Origin: an uncultured Veillonellaceae bacterium
GTDB lineage: Bacteria; Bacillota; Negativicutes; Veillonellales; Dialisteraceae
Length of the DNA stretch: 64,000 nt
Assembly (NCBI GenBank): GCA_927353735.1
Contig: CAKMIA010000003.1
Span: forward strand, 1 to 64,000
Direction: 5' to 3'
In this document: positions 1-7,870 of the stretch, in pieces
Numbering within the stretch: position 1 is the first letter of the stretch
Layout of the letters: each line of letters begins with the position of its first letter
Notes under the pieces: model-generated
Databases searched by the model: none
Told to the model about the DNA's origin: nothing
What the model saw: the letters and a program-made list of their open reading frames with translations, nothing else
Program-made: the position numbers and the translations under genes

Positions 1-57
1 AGCGGTTTTCTGAATTTTATTTTTCAGGACCGCGCCGCCATCTCAGCGACGTAGGTT

Positions 58-86
58 ATCTTACCATGAGTAGTACCTACCGTCAA
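58..86 (-). promoter_or_regulatory. Promoter reading out of the left edge
   Basis: On the minus strand TTGACG (81-86) and TAAGAT (58-63) are separated by 17 bases, a good sigma-A type promoter. Transcription would leave the window at position 1, so the gene it serves is not visible. A short inverted repeat (GTCAA/TTGAC, 82-98) overlaps the -35 box and could be an operator. No convincing coding sequence is seen in 1-258; that stretch also holds an AAAGAGC/GCTCTTT palindrome near 126-143 with no T-run. Confidence 0.5.
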
Positions 87-258
87 GGAAATTTGACAGT
101 TTTCTGCAAAGACAGTCGTCAATATAAAAGAGCGTATGCTCTTTACAGAATTTATATAATAAATGCCATTTCATTGATAAGATTCTGACGAAAGACGCGC
201 CGTGCTTCCCGCTTCCGTTTTTCCCATGAAACGGCAAAGGATATTTTCTTTTATTATG

Positions 259-282
259 AAAAACCGCCCGCATAGTGCGGAC
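259..282 (-). terminator. Intrinsic terminator after aroD
   Basis: Read on the minus strand, the stem GTCCGC/GCGGGC closes a 5-base loop and is followed by GG and a run of T, 17 bases beyond the aroD stop codon. The stem is short, so it may be a modest terminator. Confidence 0.5.
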
Positions 283-298
283 GATCTCTTACATATAT

Positions 299-1054
299 TC
301 ATTTCATACGGTGCAGGACGTCAAGGATCTGACGCAGCGCCCGCGCATCGAGCTGGCCCGGAGCCGAGGCCTGCCCGGCGGTGCCGAAGGTGAGCGCCGA
401 GCCGAAGGTCTCCCCGGCAATGCGGCTCACTGCTCCCAGACCGCCCATGGCCATGGTGATCACCGGCCGTTCCGGACGGGATTCCCGCACCGCTGTGGTA
501 GCTGCCAGGAGCGCTGCCACATCGGAGGCGCTCTGCGGCATCACCGCCAGCTTGGCGATGCATCCATGGGCTCCCATCGCAGTGAGGCGCGCGGTCATTT
601 CCTCCTGCGGCGGCGTTTTCTGAAAATCGTGGGAGCTCATGATGACGGTCAGGCCCGCTGCCTGCGCCTCATCCCGCAGGGCGTCCCGCTCCGCCTCGTC
701 ATGGAAATATTCCAGATCCACCGCATCCAGCTTTCCCGTATGGATCATCCAGCGGACAAAGCGGAAATACTCCGCCTCGTAGAGCGGCATGTCCCCGCCC
801 TCTCCGGCGGTGCGGAAGGTGCCGAGAAGCGGCGCATCGGGCAGGCAGTCCCGCAGGGCCGCCAGCGCGTCTTCTTTCTCCGACAGATCTGCCAGAAAAT
901 CAGCGCGCCATTCAATAAGGTCAAAGGGATAGTCTTTCAGGGCGGCGCATTCCCGGCGCAGCGCCTCCGCCGTTCGTCCCGTGAGAGGGATGCAGATCTT
1001 CGGCATGCCTTCGCCGAGGATCACGCCGCGGATGGTACAGGTCTGATCATTCAT
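299..1054 (-). CDS. aroD: Type I 3-dehydroquinate dehydratase
   Basis: A 251-residue class I dehydroquinase, which converts 3-dehydroquinate to 3-dehydroshikimate in the shikimate pathway through a Schiff-base intermediate. Visible motifs are the catalytic His in SSHDF, the Schiff-base Lys in AKLAV, and the C-terminal block MGGLGAVSR...GSALTFG...APGQ. The ATG at 1054 is chosen because GGAGG lies 8 bases upstream; a longer frame starting at 1075 has no ribosome site. It overlaps the end of the M24 peptidase gene by 8 bases, so the two are probably translationally coupled. Another shikimate gene, a shikimate kinase, lies far away at 38273. Confidence 0.95.
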   Translation of the reverse strand: MNDQTCTIRGVILGEGMPKICIPLTGRTAEALRRECAALKDYPFDLIEWRADFLADLSEKEDALAALRDCLPDAPLLGTFRTAGEGGDMPLYEAEYFRFVRWMIHTGKLDAVDLEYFHDEAERDALRDEAQAAGLTVIMSSHDFQKTPPQEEMTARLTAMGAHGCIAKLAVMPQSASDVAALLAATTAVRESRPERPVITMAMGGLGAVSRIAGETFGSALTFGTAGQASAPGQLDARALRQILDVLHRMK

Positions 1055-2144
1055 GGGCAGTTCCTCCGATGTCATGGATATACGGGCTGTGCGGCAGATG
1101 GTTCAGGCGCTCCGCGCCGGTCTCTGTGACGAGCACCAGATCCTCGATGCGCACGCCAAATTCTCCGGTGAGATAGATGCCGGGTTCGATGGAAAAAATC
1201 ATCCCCGGTTCTGCAATGAGCGGGCTGGAGGCGCTCACCTCCCCCGCCTCATGGTCGGTCTGACCGATGAAATGGCCCAGCCGGTGATAGAACTGCGGTC
1301 CGTAGCCGGCCTTTTCGATCACGGCCCGGGCGGCGCGGTCCAGCTCCGCCAGCGGCACGCCGGGACGGACGAGAGCTTCCGCTGTCTCGCAGGCCTCGCA
1401 CACGATGCGGTGTATCTCTCTGACCTTGTCCGGCACATCGCCGAAGAAATAGGTGCGGGTCATGTCCGAGCAATAACGGTCCTTCTTTCCGCCGATATCG
1501 AGCAGCACCACCGTCCCCTCCGTCAGAACGGCATCGCTCACCGTATGGTGGGGATCGGCGCCGTGCGGGCCGAAGGCCACGATGGGGGCAAAGGACACGT
1601 CCTCACAGCCCTCCTCTTTATATAACTGTCTCAGATGATCCGCTGCCTCCGCCTCGGTGACGCCTGCATGGAGCCACCGTACAAACGCGGCCATGCAGCG
1701 GTCATTGACGGCCGAGCTCTCCCGCATGAGGCGCTGCTCCTCCTCGTCCTTCACGGCCCGCACGCGGTCGATGGCGCCGCTGCCGTTCACATACGTCCGG
1801 GGACACGCCGCCTGCAGGGCCAGCAGAAAGCGGGACGGCCAGCTGCCGTCGACGCCGATGACGCCGGGCATCATATCCTCGGCCACGGTGCGTATCCCGT
1901 CCTCGCCGTCCTGAAAGGACAGCACGGGAATATCCTCGGAAGCAAGCGTGAAGAGAGCGTTCTTCACCCACCGGAGACTGCCGCCGCGGTCGATAATGAG
2001 CACGGTCAGCCGTTCCCCCGGATCGAGCGCCTCCCCTGTGAGATACCACAATGACGCCGGGTCGCTCACGATGAGCTGCTCCATCCCGGCGCGCGCCATT
2101 TCCTCCTGCACCCGTTCGATGCGCTGTACATGAATCTGTTTCAT
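1047..2144 (-). CDS. M24 family metallopeptidase (Xaa-Pro aminopeptidase-like)
   Basis: A 365-residue pita-bread-fold peptidase, close in length to Firmicute YqhT/PepQ-like proteins. The dinuclear metal site is visible in order: Asp in LLDIGG, Asp in CSDMTRT, His in HRLGHFIG, Glu in SIEPGIY and Glu in VRIEDLV. The first ~125 residues form the non-catalytic creatinase N-terminal domain. It is expected to cleave an N-terminal residue preceding proline in cytoplasmic peptides. AAAGGA precedes the ATG at 2144. It is the first gene of a two-gene unit with aroD, a pairing with no obvious pathway logic. Confidence 0.9.
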   Translation of the reverse strand: MKQIHVQRIERVQEEMARAGMEQLIVSDPASLWYLTGEALDPGERLTVLIIDRGGSLRWVKNALFTLASEDIPVLSFQDGEDGIRTVAEDMMPGVIGVDGSWPSRFLLALQAACPRTYVNGSGAIDRVRAVKDEEEQRLMRESSAVNDRCMAAFVRWLHAGVTEAEAADHLRQLYKEEGCEDVSFAPIVAFGPHGADPHHTVSDAVLTEGTVVLLDIGGKKDRYCSDMTRTYFFGDVPDKVREIHRIVCEACETAEALVRPGVPLAELDRAARAVIEKAGYGPQFYHRLGHFIGQTDHEAGEVSASSPLIAEPGMIFSIEPGIYLTGEFGVRIEDLVLVTETGAERLNHLPHSPYIHDIGGTAHE

Positions 2145-2328
2145 TTGTTTTCCTTTCCCGGACCTTAACCCCCTGCGGAACCTCCGCCGGAATGCCGGCG
2201 CTGTCCGCTTCTCTTTATATATGTATAATATGAGGTTCTGCTCTTTCTATATATATACCTTATAACCTGTTCGGTGTCCGACCTTTGTATGGCTCCTATT
2301 GTACGGGATATTTTTTCTGATTGGCAAG

Positions 2329-2362
2329 AAAAATACCTGCAATAACATGGAATTGCAGGTAT
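2329..2362 (-). terminator. Terminator after the DUF805 gene
   Basis: On the minus strand the arms ATACCTGCAAT/ATTGCAGGTAT flank an 8-base loop and are followed by a T-run. The rest of the 2145-2328 gap is AT-rich, should hold the promoter of the M24-aroD unit, and shows no coding sequence. Confidence 0.8.
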
Positions 2363-2390
2363 AAATTTAATTTATTTTATTACTTCAAAA

Positions 2391-2810
2391 CTACATAAGT
2401 GAAATTTTCTTTGTTGGAGGGCATCCATATTTATTTTCCCCCGCGGTTCCCGGATATAACATCACTATTAATTGTATAAGCAGACAAATTACGGAACCTA
2501 TTTCCGATTTCCCGGCTAAAGCACTAAAAATCCAAATAACAATAGCACCAATTCCGGATATACCTAAATCATGAAGTCTTCTCGCTACAAGAGACAAATA
2601 CCTTAAAAGCACCAAAATAAGCATAACTATACTAATTCCAATGGCTATATCACTTTTCTCTTTCAGTCCATAATATAAAAGAGGACCATATACACAGATA
2701 ATCATAAAGGTTAACAAAATCAAATAATTAATAAAAAGGGACAACCGATTCATTCTTCCCTTCCAGGAAAATAATCCCCCTTCTCCAAATCCTATTTTTG
2801 ATAAAATCAT
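2391..2810 (-). CDS. DUF805 family membrane protein
   Basis: A 139-residue small membrane protein of the DUF805 family, function unknown. Family signs are GRMNR near the start, ARRLHDLG in the middle and PGTAGENKYG near the end, with about four hydrophobic segments. GAGGAGG lies 6 bases upstream of the ATG at 2810; an in-frame ATG two codons earlier sits directly on the ribosome site and is less likely. The gene is clearly more AT-rich than its neighbours, and it is single, with terminators on both sides. Acquisition by transfer is possible but not shown. Confidence 0.8.
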   Translation of the reverse strand: MILSKIGFGEGGLFSWKGRMNRLSLFINYLILLTFMIICVYGPLLYYGLKEKSDIAIGISIVMLILVLLRYLSLVARRLHDLGISGIGAIVIWIFSALAGKSEIGSVICLLIQLIVMLYPGTAGENKYGCPPTKKISLM

Positions 2811-2907
2811 GAGCATCCTCCTCAAATATAAAAAGAAAACAATATATCTTAAATTTATTTTATCACCCAATTATTTGAGGAACAATCTGCCACTTAAATT
2901 TATACAT

Positions 2908-2947
2908 AAAAATACAGCTGTTTCCATGACGATAGGAAACAGCTGTA
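2908..2947 (-). terminator. Terminator after the first AGCS symporter
   Basis: The 13-base arms TACAGCTGTTTCC/GGAAACAGCTGTA surround a 9-base loop and are followed on the minus strand by a T-run. It lies 47 bases past the symporter stop codon. Confidence 0.9.
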
Positions 2948-2994
2948 TGGACTACCCGCCTGTGGCGGATAGGGGGGAAACCTTCCCTTGCTTT

Positions 2995-4398
2995 TTACTT
3001 CGCCTTTTCAGATGCGGCTATAGCAGCACCTGCGGGAGCTTCCATATCTGCCGGTTCTTCCCCGGTCTGACGATAGTGAATGAATTTCTTCAGTTCCGAG
3101 GAAACCACACCGGAGAGGCACAGGAGAGCGATCAGGTTCGGGACCGCCATCAGTGCGTTCAGGATATCGGCGAGAGCCCAGATGGCATCCAGTTTCATGA
3201 AGCAGCCCACGAGGGTCATGATCACGAATACGATGCGGTACAGGGGAATCCACTTGGTACCGAAGAGATAAACCAGGCAGCGTTCGCCGTAGTAGTTCCA
3301 GCCGAGGACGGTGGTGAAGGCGAAGAGCACCAGAGAGATAGTGAGGAGCACGCCGCCGAAGGAAGAATATGCAGTGGAGAATGCGGCGTTCGTGAGAGCC
3401 GCGCCGTTCAGGTCGGCAGTCCACTGGCCGGTGACGATGATGGTGAGGCCGGTCAGGGTGAACGCCGCAATCGTATCGATGAAGTGACGGGTAATGGATC
3501 CCGGCCCGTCTGCAGCAGGCCAGCGGGTCTTGGCTGCGGCGGCTACGATAGGAGCCGAGCCGAGGCCGGATTCGTTGGAGAACAGGCCGCGGGCGATGCC
3601 GCTCTGCATGGCCATCATAACGGTTGCGCCGAGGAAGCCGCCGGTCGCTGCGGTGCCGGTGAAGGCATTGTCCAGTACGAGCATGACTGCCGCCGGGACA
3701 TTGTCAGCAAACATAAGAAGAATGGAAACGGTGGTGACCAGATAGATCACTGCCATCGCAGGAACGATCTTGCTGGAGGTCTGCGCGATGGTCTGCAGGC
3801 CGCCGAAGATGATGACCGTGGTGAGTACGAAGAGGATCAGGCCGGTCCAGAGCACATCCACACCGAAAGCGACTTTGACGACTTCAACGATGGAATTGAC
3901 CTGGGTCGTATTCCCGATGCCGAAGATGGCGGCGAACATGCCGAAGAAGGCGAAGAGAGCGCCGAGCCATTTCCATTTCATGCCCATGCCGTTCTTGATG
4001 TAGAACATCGGGCCGCCGGCGATATTGCCTTTGTTGTCCACTTCACGATATTTAACAGCGAGCGTGCCTTCTGCAAATTTGGTGGCCATTCCGAAGAAGG
4101 CTGCGAGCCACATCCAGAAGAGAGCGCCCGGGCCGCCCGCATGGATTGCGGTGGCGACGCCTACGATATTGCCGGTGCCGACCGTTGCAGCCAGTGCCGT
4201 GCACAGAGATTTAAAGCTGGATACATCGCCTGCATCCTGATTCTTCCCGGTGGAGAAAATCAGCTTGAATGCCAGCGGCAGGCGAAGGATCTGTACGAAG
4301 CCCGTACGGATCGTCATAAAAACGCCGGTTCCGACAAGAAGAAGCAGAAGCGGCGGACCCCAGACATAGCCGTCAATCAGATTCAGAAAATCGACCAT
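2995..4398 (-). CDS. Alanine/glycine:cation symporter (AGCS family), copy 1
   Basis: A 467-residue polytopic inner-membrane carrier of the AGCS (DagA/AlsT) family, which takes up small neutral amino acids with Na+ or H+. Family landmarks include GTGNIVGVATAIHAGGPGALFWMW, WNYYGERC and SNESGLGSAPI. The ATG at 4398 follows AAGGGGGG at normal spacing. A glycine-riboswitch aptamer and a terminator hairpin lie upstream, so expression should rise when glycine is abundant and the protein most likely handles glycine or alanine. A close paralogue lies directly upstream under its own riboswitch. Confidence 0.93.
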   Translation of the reverse strand: MVDFLNLIDGYVWGPPLLLLLVGTGVFMTIRTGFVQILRLPLAFKLIFSTGKNQDAGDVSSFKSLCTALAATVGTGNIVGVATAIHAGGPGALFWMWLAAFFGMATKFAEGTLAVKYREVDNKGNIAGGPMFYIKNGMGMKWKWLGALFAFFGMFAAIFGIGNTTQVNSIVEVVKVAFGVDVLWTGLILFVLTTVIIFGGLQTIAQTSSKIVPAMAVIYLVTTVSILLMFADNVPAAVMLVLDNAFTGTAATGGFLGATVMMAMQSGIARGLFSNESGLGSAPIVAAAAKTRWPAADGPGSITRHFIDTIAAFTLTGLTIIVTGQWTADLNGAALTNAAFSTAYSSFGGVLLTISLVLFAFTTVLGWNYYGERCLVYLFGTKWIPLYRIVFVIMTLVGCFMKLDAIWALADILNALMAVPNLIALLCLSGVVSSELKKFIHYRQTGEEPADMEAPAGAAIAASEKAK

Positions 4399-4415
4399 AA
4401 TGCAATTCCCCCCTT

Positions 4416-4462
4416 AAAAAAAACGGCCCCGAAAGGCACTGCACAGCCTGCCTCTGGAGCCG
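4416..4462 (-). terminator. Riboswitch expression platform (terminator) of AGCS copy 1
   Basis: On the minus strand CGGCTCC (4456-4462) pairs with GGGGCCG (4424-4430), with an inner GGCA/TGCC helix, followed by eight T. It lies between the glycine aptamer and the start codon, so glycine binding can decide termination against read-through. Confidence 0.85.
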
Positions 4463-4491
4463 AATTGCAAAAAGATCCGATGTTTCTGAAA

Positions 4492-4593
4492 GCTCTGTCC
4501 TTTTGCCTGAGAGACTGGGCGGGATACGCTGCCGCCCTTGCACCTTCGGCGCTCATTGATTGAGACTCTCCAGAGTTGGTGTTCCCTTACACC
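4492..4593 (-). ncRNA. Glycine riboswitch, single aptamer
   Basis: Read on the minus strand the RNA carries the conserved blocks of a glycine aptamer in order: CTCTGGAGAGTC, GCGCCGAAGG, TCTCAGGCAAAAGGACAGAG. Only one aptamer is present. Just before it is a small hairpin, GGTGT/ACACC (4578-4593), which fits the ghost-aptamer stem known from singlet glycine riboswitches. The leader between the predicted transcription start (about 4608) and the aptamer is too short for a second aptamer. Confidence 0.93.
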
Positions 4594-4614
4594 TGCTGTG
4601 AAATTGATGTTCTT

Positions 4615-4643
4615 ATCTTACATCGAATTCTTTATCTCGTAAA
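4615..4643 (-). promoter_or_regulatory. Promoter of the riboswitch-AGCS copy 1 unit
   Basis: TTTACG (4638-4643) and TAAGAT (4615-4620) are 17 bases apart on the minus strand, just upstream of the glycine aptamer. The bases after the -10 box (AACATCAATTTCA...) closely resemble those at the same place before AGCS copy 2, so the two leaders share ancestry. Confidence 0.65.
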
Positions 4644-4741
4644 AGTGGAAAAACATATGGCTGATATAGTTTGAAACTATACACCCATCATTTTTCGCTA
4701 TTTCTTTCTATATATATTATATAAATATATAGAAAATTTTC

Positions 4742-6130
4742 TCATTTCCCGGATTCTGCAGCCAGCGTCCGGGCTTTTTCTTCCTCTTCCTTTTCTTCCG
4801 CCAGATGGTCAAAATAGAGCTTCGTTTCCGAGACGACCACACCGGAAAGGCCGATGAGGGCGATCAGGTTCGGGATGGCCATGAGGCCGTTCACGATGTC
4901 TGCCAGCACCCAGATGGCCTCCAGCTTCAGGAAAGCGCCGCACGCCACGAGAAGGATAAAGATGATGCGGTACGGACGGATGAGCTTCACGCCGCCCAGA
5001 TATTCCACGCAGCGTTCGCCGTAGTAGTTCCAGCCGAGGATGGTGGTGAAGGCGAAGAGCACGAGGGATACCATGAGGAGTCCGCTCCCGAAGGCGGGGA
5101 AAGCGGAGGTGAAGGCCGCATTGGTGAGCGCTGCGCCGTTGGCGCCGCTCGTCCACTGGCCGCTGACAATGAGGGTCAGGCCTGTCAGGGTGCAGATGAT
5201 GATCGTATCGATGAAGGTGCCGGTCATGGAGATCAGACCCTGTTCTGCCGGCCATTTGGTCTTGGCTGCAGCTGCAGCGATCGGCGCCGAGCCCAGCCCG
5301 GATTCATTGGAAAATACGCCTCTGGCGATGCCGTTTCTCATGGCGGTCATGACCGTGGCGCCCAGGAAGCCCCCTGCCGCTGCGGTGCCGGTGAAGGCCG
5401 ATTCCAGCACAAGGGACACCGCCGCGGGGATGGCATCCCAGAAATAGGCCAGCACGCCGATGGTGGTGATGAAATAAATGACAGCCATGGCCGGAACGAT
5501 CTTTTCCGCCACGCGGGAAATGGACTGGAGCCCGCCGAGGGTGACTGCCGCCACCAGAACGGTGAGCACCGCCGCCGTCGCTTCCACGGGAATGCCCGCG
5601 GTGATGCGGGTGATCTCCACGATGGAATTCACCTGCGCAAAGGTGCCGATGCCGAAGAAGGCGACCAGCACGCCGAAGATGGCAAAGGCCGTGCCCAGAG
5701 GCTTCCATTTCTCACCGAGGCCGTTTTTGATGTAATACATCGGGCCGCCGGAGATATGGCCCTGTGCGTCCACTTCACGGTATTTGACGGCCAGAAGTCC
5801 TTCGGCATATTTGGTGGCCATGCCGAAGAAGGCAGCCATCCACATCCAGAAGAGAGCGCCCGGGCCGCCTGCATGGACGGCGGTGGCGACACCTACGATA
5901 TTGCCGGTGCCGATGGTGGCCGCCAGCGCGGTACAGAGTGCCTTGAAGCTGTTGATATCCCCTTCGCCGGTGTTCTTCGCACTGTAGATGAGGCTGAGCG
6001 CCTTTTTCAGGCGGAACACCTGCAGAAAGCGGAGCCGTACGGAGAGCAGAATCCCCGTGCCCACGAGGAGCACCAGAAGCGGCGGCCCCCAGATAAATCT
6101 GTCAATGGCATTCAGTAGTTCAAGATCCAA
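4742..6130 (-). CDS. Alanine/glycine:cation symporter (AGCS family), copy 2
   Basis: A 462-residue paralogue of the neighbouring AGCS carrier, with the same landmarks (GTGNIVGVATAVHAGGPGALFWMW, SNESGLGSAPI, WNYYGERC) and a charged C-terminal tail. I choose a TTG start at 6130 because AGGGAGG lies 8 bases upstream. The longer frame from an ATG at 6199 would begin inside the riboswitch terminator, so it is unlikely to be used. Expression is controlled by a tandem glycine riboswitch. The AT-rich palindrome near 4705-4735 might end transcription but has no T-run. Confidence 0.92.
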   Translation of the reverse strand: MDLELLNAIDRFIWGPPLLVLLVGTGILLSVRLRFLQVFRLKKALSLIYSAKNTGEGDINSFKALCTALAATIGTGNIVGVATAVHAGGPGALFWMWMAAFFGMATKYAEGLLAVKYREVDAQGHISGGPMYYIKNGLGEKWKPLGTAFAIFGVLVAFFGIGTFAQVNSIVEITRITAGIPVEATAAVLTVLVAAVTLGGLQSISRVAEKIVPAMAVIYFITTIGVLAYFWDAIPAAVSLVLESAFTGTAAAGGFLGATVMTAMRNGIARGVFSNESGLGSAPIAAAAAKTKWPAEQGLISMTGTFIDTIIICTLTGLTLIVSGQWTSGANGAALTNAAFTSAFPAFGSGLLMVSLVLFAFTTILGWNYYGERCVEYLGGVKLIRPYRIIFILLVACGAFLKLEAIWVLADIVNGLMAIPNLIALIGLSGVVVSETKLYFDHLAEEKEEEEKARTLAAESGK

Positions 6131-6178
6131 TTCAGATTCCTCCCTTTCCTGCGGAATCGGAGCGGTGCCCCGGTTCTC

Positions 6179-6222
6179 AAAAAAAATACCGGTCTCCATG
6201 AGACTGGTACTCTGGAGACCGG
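6179..6222 (-). terminator. Riboswitch expression platform (terminator) of AGCS copy 2
   Basis: Arms CCGGTCTCCA/TGGAGACCGG (6213-6222 and 6189-6198) followed on the minus strand by TA and eight T. It sits between the tandem glycine aptamers and the TTG start and is the likely switch element. Confidence 0.92.
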
Positions 6223-6260
6223 AAAATTTTCATCCATCCAAAAGGGAATGGCTGCAAATT

Positions 6261-6412
6261 TCTCTGTCCTTTTGCCTGAGAGATTGAGACATGATTGTCC
6301 GTGCACCTTCGGCGTCCATTACTGGAACTCTCCAGAGTCGTGTCCGCATGCGGTACTGCCTTTCAGCGCCTGAGAGTGTTACTCCTTCGGCAGACGGTTG
6401 TCTTCTCCCGTA
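6261..6412 (-). ncRNA. Glycine riboswitch, tandem aptamers
   Basis: On the minus strand a first aptamer (about 6361-6412; GGGAGA, GCCGAAGGAG, CTCTCAGGCGC) is followed by a second (about 6261-6342; CTCTGGAGAGTT, CGCCGAAGGTG, TCTCAGGCAAAAGGACAGAG). This is the classic two-aptamer arrangement. Glycine binding should favour read-through of the downstream terminator into the AGCS gene. Confidence 0.94.
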
Positions 6413-6446
6413 TACATCATCCACTGCTATGAAATTGATGTATGCC

Positions 6447-6475
6447 ATTATAACGCAAAAACTATACCAGTGCAA
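6447..6475 (-). promoter_or_regulatory. Promoter of the tandem glycine riboswitch
   Basis: TTGCAC (6470-6475), 17-base spacer, perfect TATAAT (6447-6452) on the minus strand, immediately upstream of the first aptamer. Confidence 0.85.
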
Positions 6476-6536
6476 TACCGGAAGTGATACAGGCAGCAGA
6501 AGAAAAAATGACATTCTTCTTTCTCCGCATTTTGTA

Positions 6537-6619
6537 AAAGTTATCAACATATTGTGGATAACTTTGTGAAAAACTCCGGAATCTGCCCTAATACCCGGTG
6601 TTTTTTCCGTTGTGCATAA
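6537..6619. other. Cluster of DnaA-box-like sites
   Basis: A perfect DnaA box in inverted form (TGTGGATAA, 6553-6561) faces TTATCAACA (6541-6549) inside a larger palindrome, AAAGTTATC...GATAACTTT. A third site, TGTGCATAA, lies at 6611-6619. The sites are in the non-coding gap between the glycine-riboswitch promoter and the Sel1 gene, about 13 kb from dnaA. They may bind DnaA for titration, regulation or origin function; the role is inference. Confidence 0.55.
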
Positions 6620-6687
6620 CTTCCGGCAGAAGCGGCTTTTTTGTCATTTCCCGGATGGATTCCGCGGCCCGTATCAAAAATTTCACA

Positions 6688-6713
6688 CAAAAAAAGACGG
6701 ATCGCTCCGTCTT
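6688..6713 (-). terminator. Terminator after the Sel1 gene pair
   Basis: AGACGGA/TCCGTCT with a 4-base loop, followed on the minus strand by seven T. Confidence 0.88.
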
Positions 6714-6719
6714 TCCTTT

Positions 6720-7862
6720 TTATTTTTCCGTGCCTTTCCAGTCGATGCCGAGCTCCTCCTTCAGGAGCTTCACCGCATTTTCATTCTGCTGCGCCGCGGC
6801 CTTTTCCAGCCACTTCCGCGCCTCTTCCCTGTCCTCCTTCGCGCCGATGCCAAAGAGAAAGCACGAGGCGAGCCAGGTCTGGCCGTCGGCATTGCCCATC
6901 TCCGCAGACTGGCGGAAATAGCGCATGGCCAGCTTGTTATGTCCCTTTTCCCGCTGGTAGATGCCGTACTGCACCGCCGCCTCCGCGTGGCCCAGATCCG
7001 CGGCCCGGCGGCACCATTCCTCCGCCTTTGCTTCACTGGGCGCCGTGCCGATGCCCCGCTCATAGCAGACCGCCAGATGGTTCATTCCCGCGGGAGAGCC
7101 CAGCTCGGCAGAGCGCTTCAGCCATTCGAAGGCTTCCTTCTCGTCCTTCTTCACGCCCTTGCCTTCCAGCAGAAAAATGCCCAGAATATTGGCCGCATCC
7201 CGTGCAAAGAGCGCGCCGTGGGCAAAGGCCCGGCGGAGCAGGGATACCGCCCGGGTCAGATTCTTTTTCTTTCCCGCATAGCAGCACATGGCCAGATTGG
7301 CTTCTGCGTCGCCGTAGCCGAGAGCCGCTGCCTTTTCAAAATACGCGGCGGCCTTTTCCTCGTCAGCGGGGACGCCCTCGCCGTAGTAATACATTTCCCC
7401 AAGCTTATTGAGAGGACGCCAGAAGCCGTTGGCGCCGGCCTTCTCGAGCCACTCCACGGCCTTGTCTACGTTCTTTTCCGTGCCGATGCCGTAGTAGTAC
7501 ATATCGGGCAGCTCATTCTGGGCAAAGACGTCCCCCGCCTCCGCCCGGCGGAGGATCTCCGGAAAGACCACCTTCGGGATCGCCTGCCGCCCCGGATCAT
7601 CGCCGGGCAGATTGTACGCCGTATTCAGCTGGGCCAGCACATCGCCGGCGATGGCGCCTTTTTTCCGCCATTCCGCGCCGCGCTTCGTATCCTGCTCCAC
7701 GTGGCCGTAACCCTGGGAATAGTATTCCCCGAGGAAATACATGGCCTCCCCGTCGCCGGCCTGGGCGTATTTCTGGAAAATAGGAAAGGCCCGGTCCAGC
7801 TGGCACCGCAGATAGAGCGCCTTCGCCTCATCCATCTCCCGGTTTCTTTTTTCCTGATCCAT
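6720..7862 (-). CDS. Sel1-like repeat protein A
   Basis: A 380-residue protein built almost entirely of Sel1-type TPR-like helical repeats, recognisable by recurring A..LG.....G..V..D..KA..W..KAA patterns such as YYYGIGTEKNVDKAVEWLEKA. Such alpha-solenoids bind partner proteins. No signal peptide is seen, so it is probably cytoplasmic. The ATG at 7862 follows the stop of a second Sel1 gene by 8 bases, with a GAGGTG ribosome site spanning that stop; the longer frame from 7940 has no ribosome site. The partner is unknown, but the gene lies downstream of the parAB-M23 cluster. Confidence 0.85.
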   Translation of the reverse strand: MDQEKRNREMDEAKALYLRCQLDRAFPIFQKYAQAGDGEAMYFLGEYYSQGYGHVEQDTKRGAEWRKKGAIAGDVLAQLNTAYNLPGDDPGRQAIPKVVFPEILRRAEAGDVFAQNELPDMYYYGIGTEKNVDKAVEWLEKAGANGFWRPLNKLGEMYYYGEGVPADEEKAAAYFEKAAALGYGDAEANLAMCCYAGKKKNLTRAVSLLRRAFAHGALFARDAANILGIFLLEGKGVKKDEKEAFEWLKRSAELGSPAGMNHLAVCYERGIGTAPSEAKAEEWCRRAADLGHAEAAVQYGIYQREKGHNKLAMRYFRQSAEMGNADGQTWLASCFLFGIGAKEDREEARKWLEKAAAQQNENAVKLLKEELGIDWKGTEK

Positions 7863-7870
7863 GAGGCACC

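Noticed and set aside
2809-4563. Long + strand open frames opposite the AGCS genes and other GC-rich genes
   Set aside because: They are antisense to clear family genes, rich in His/Arg/Gly/Glu from codon bias, and have no ribosome sites.
4705-4735. AT-rich palindrome after AGCS copy 2 as a terminator
   Set aside because: The stem is purely A/T and no T-run follows on the minus strand.
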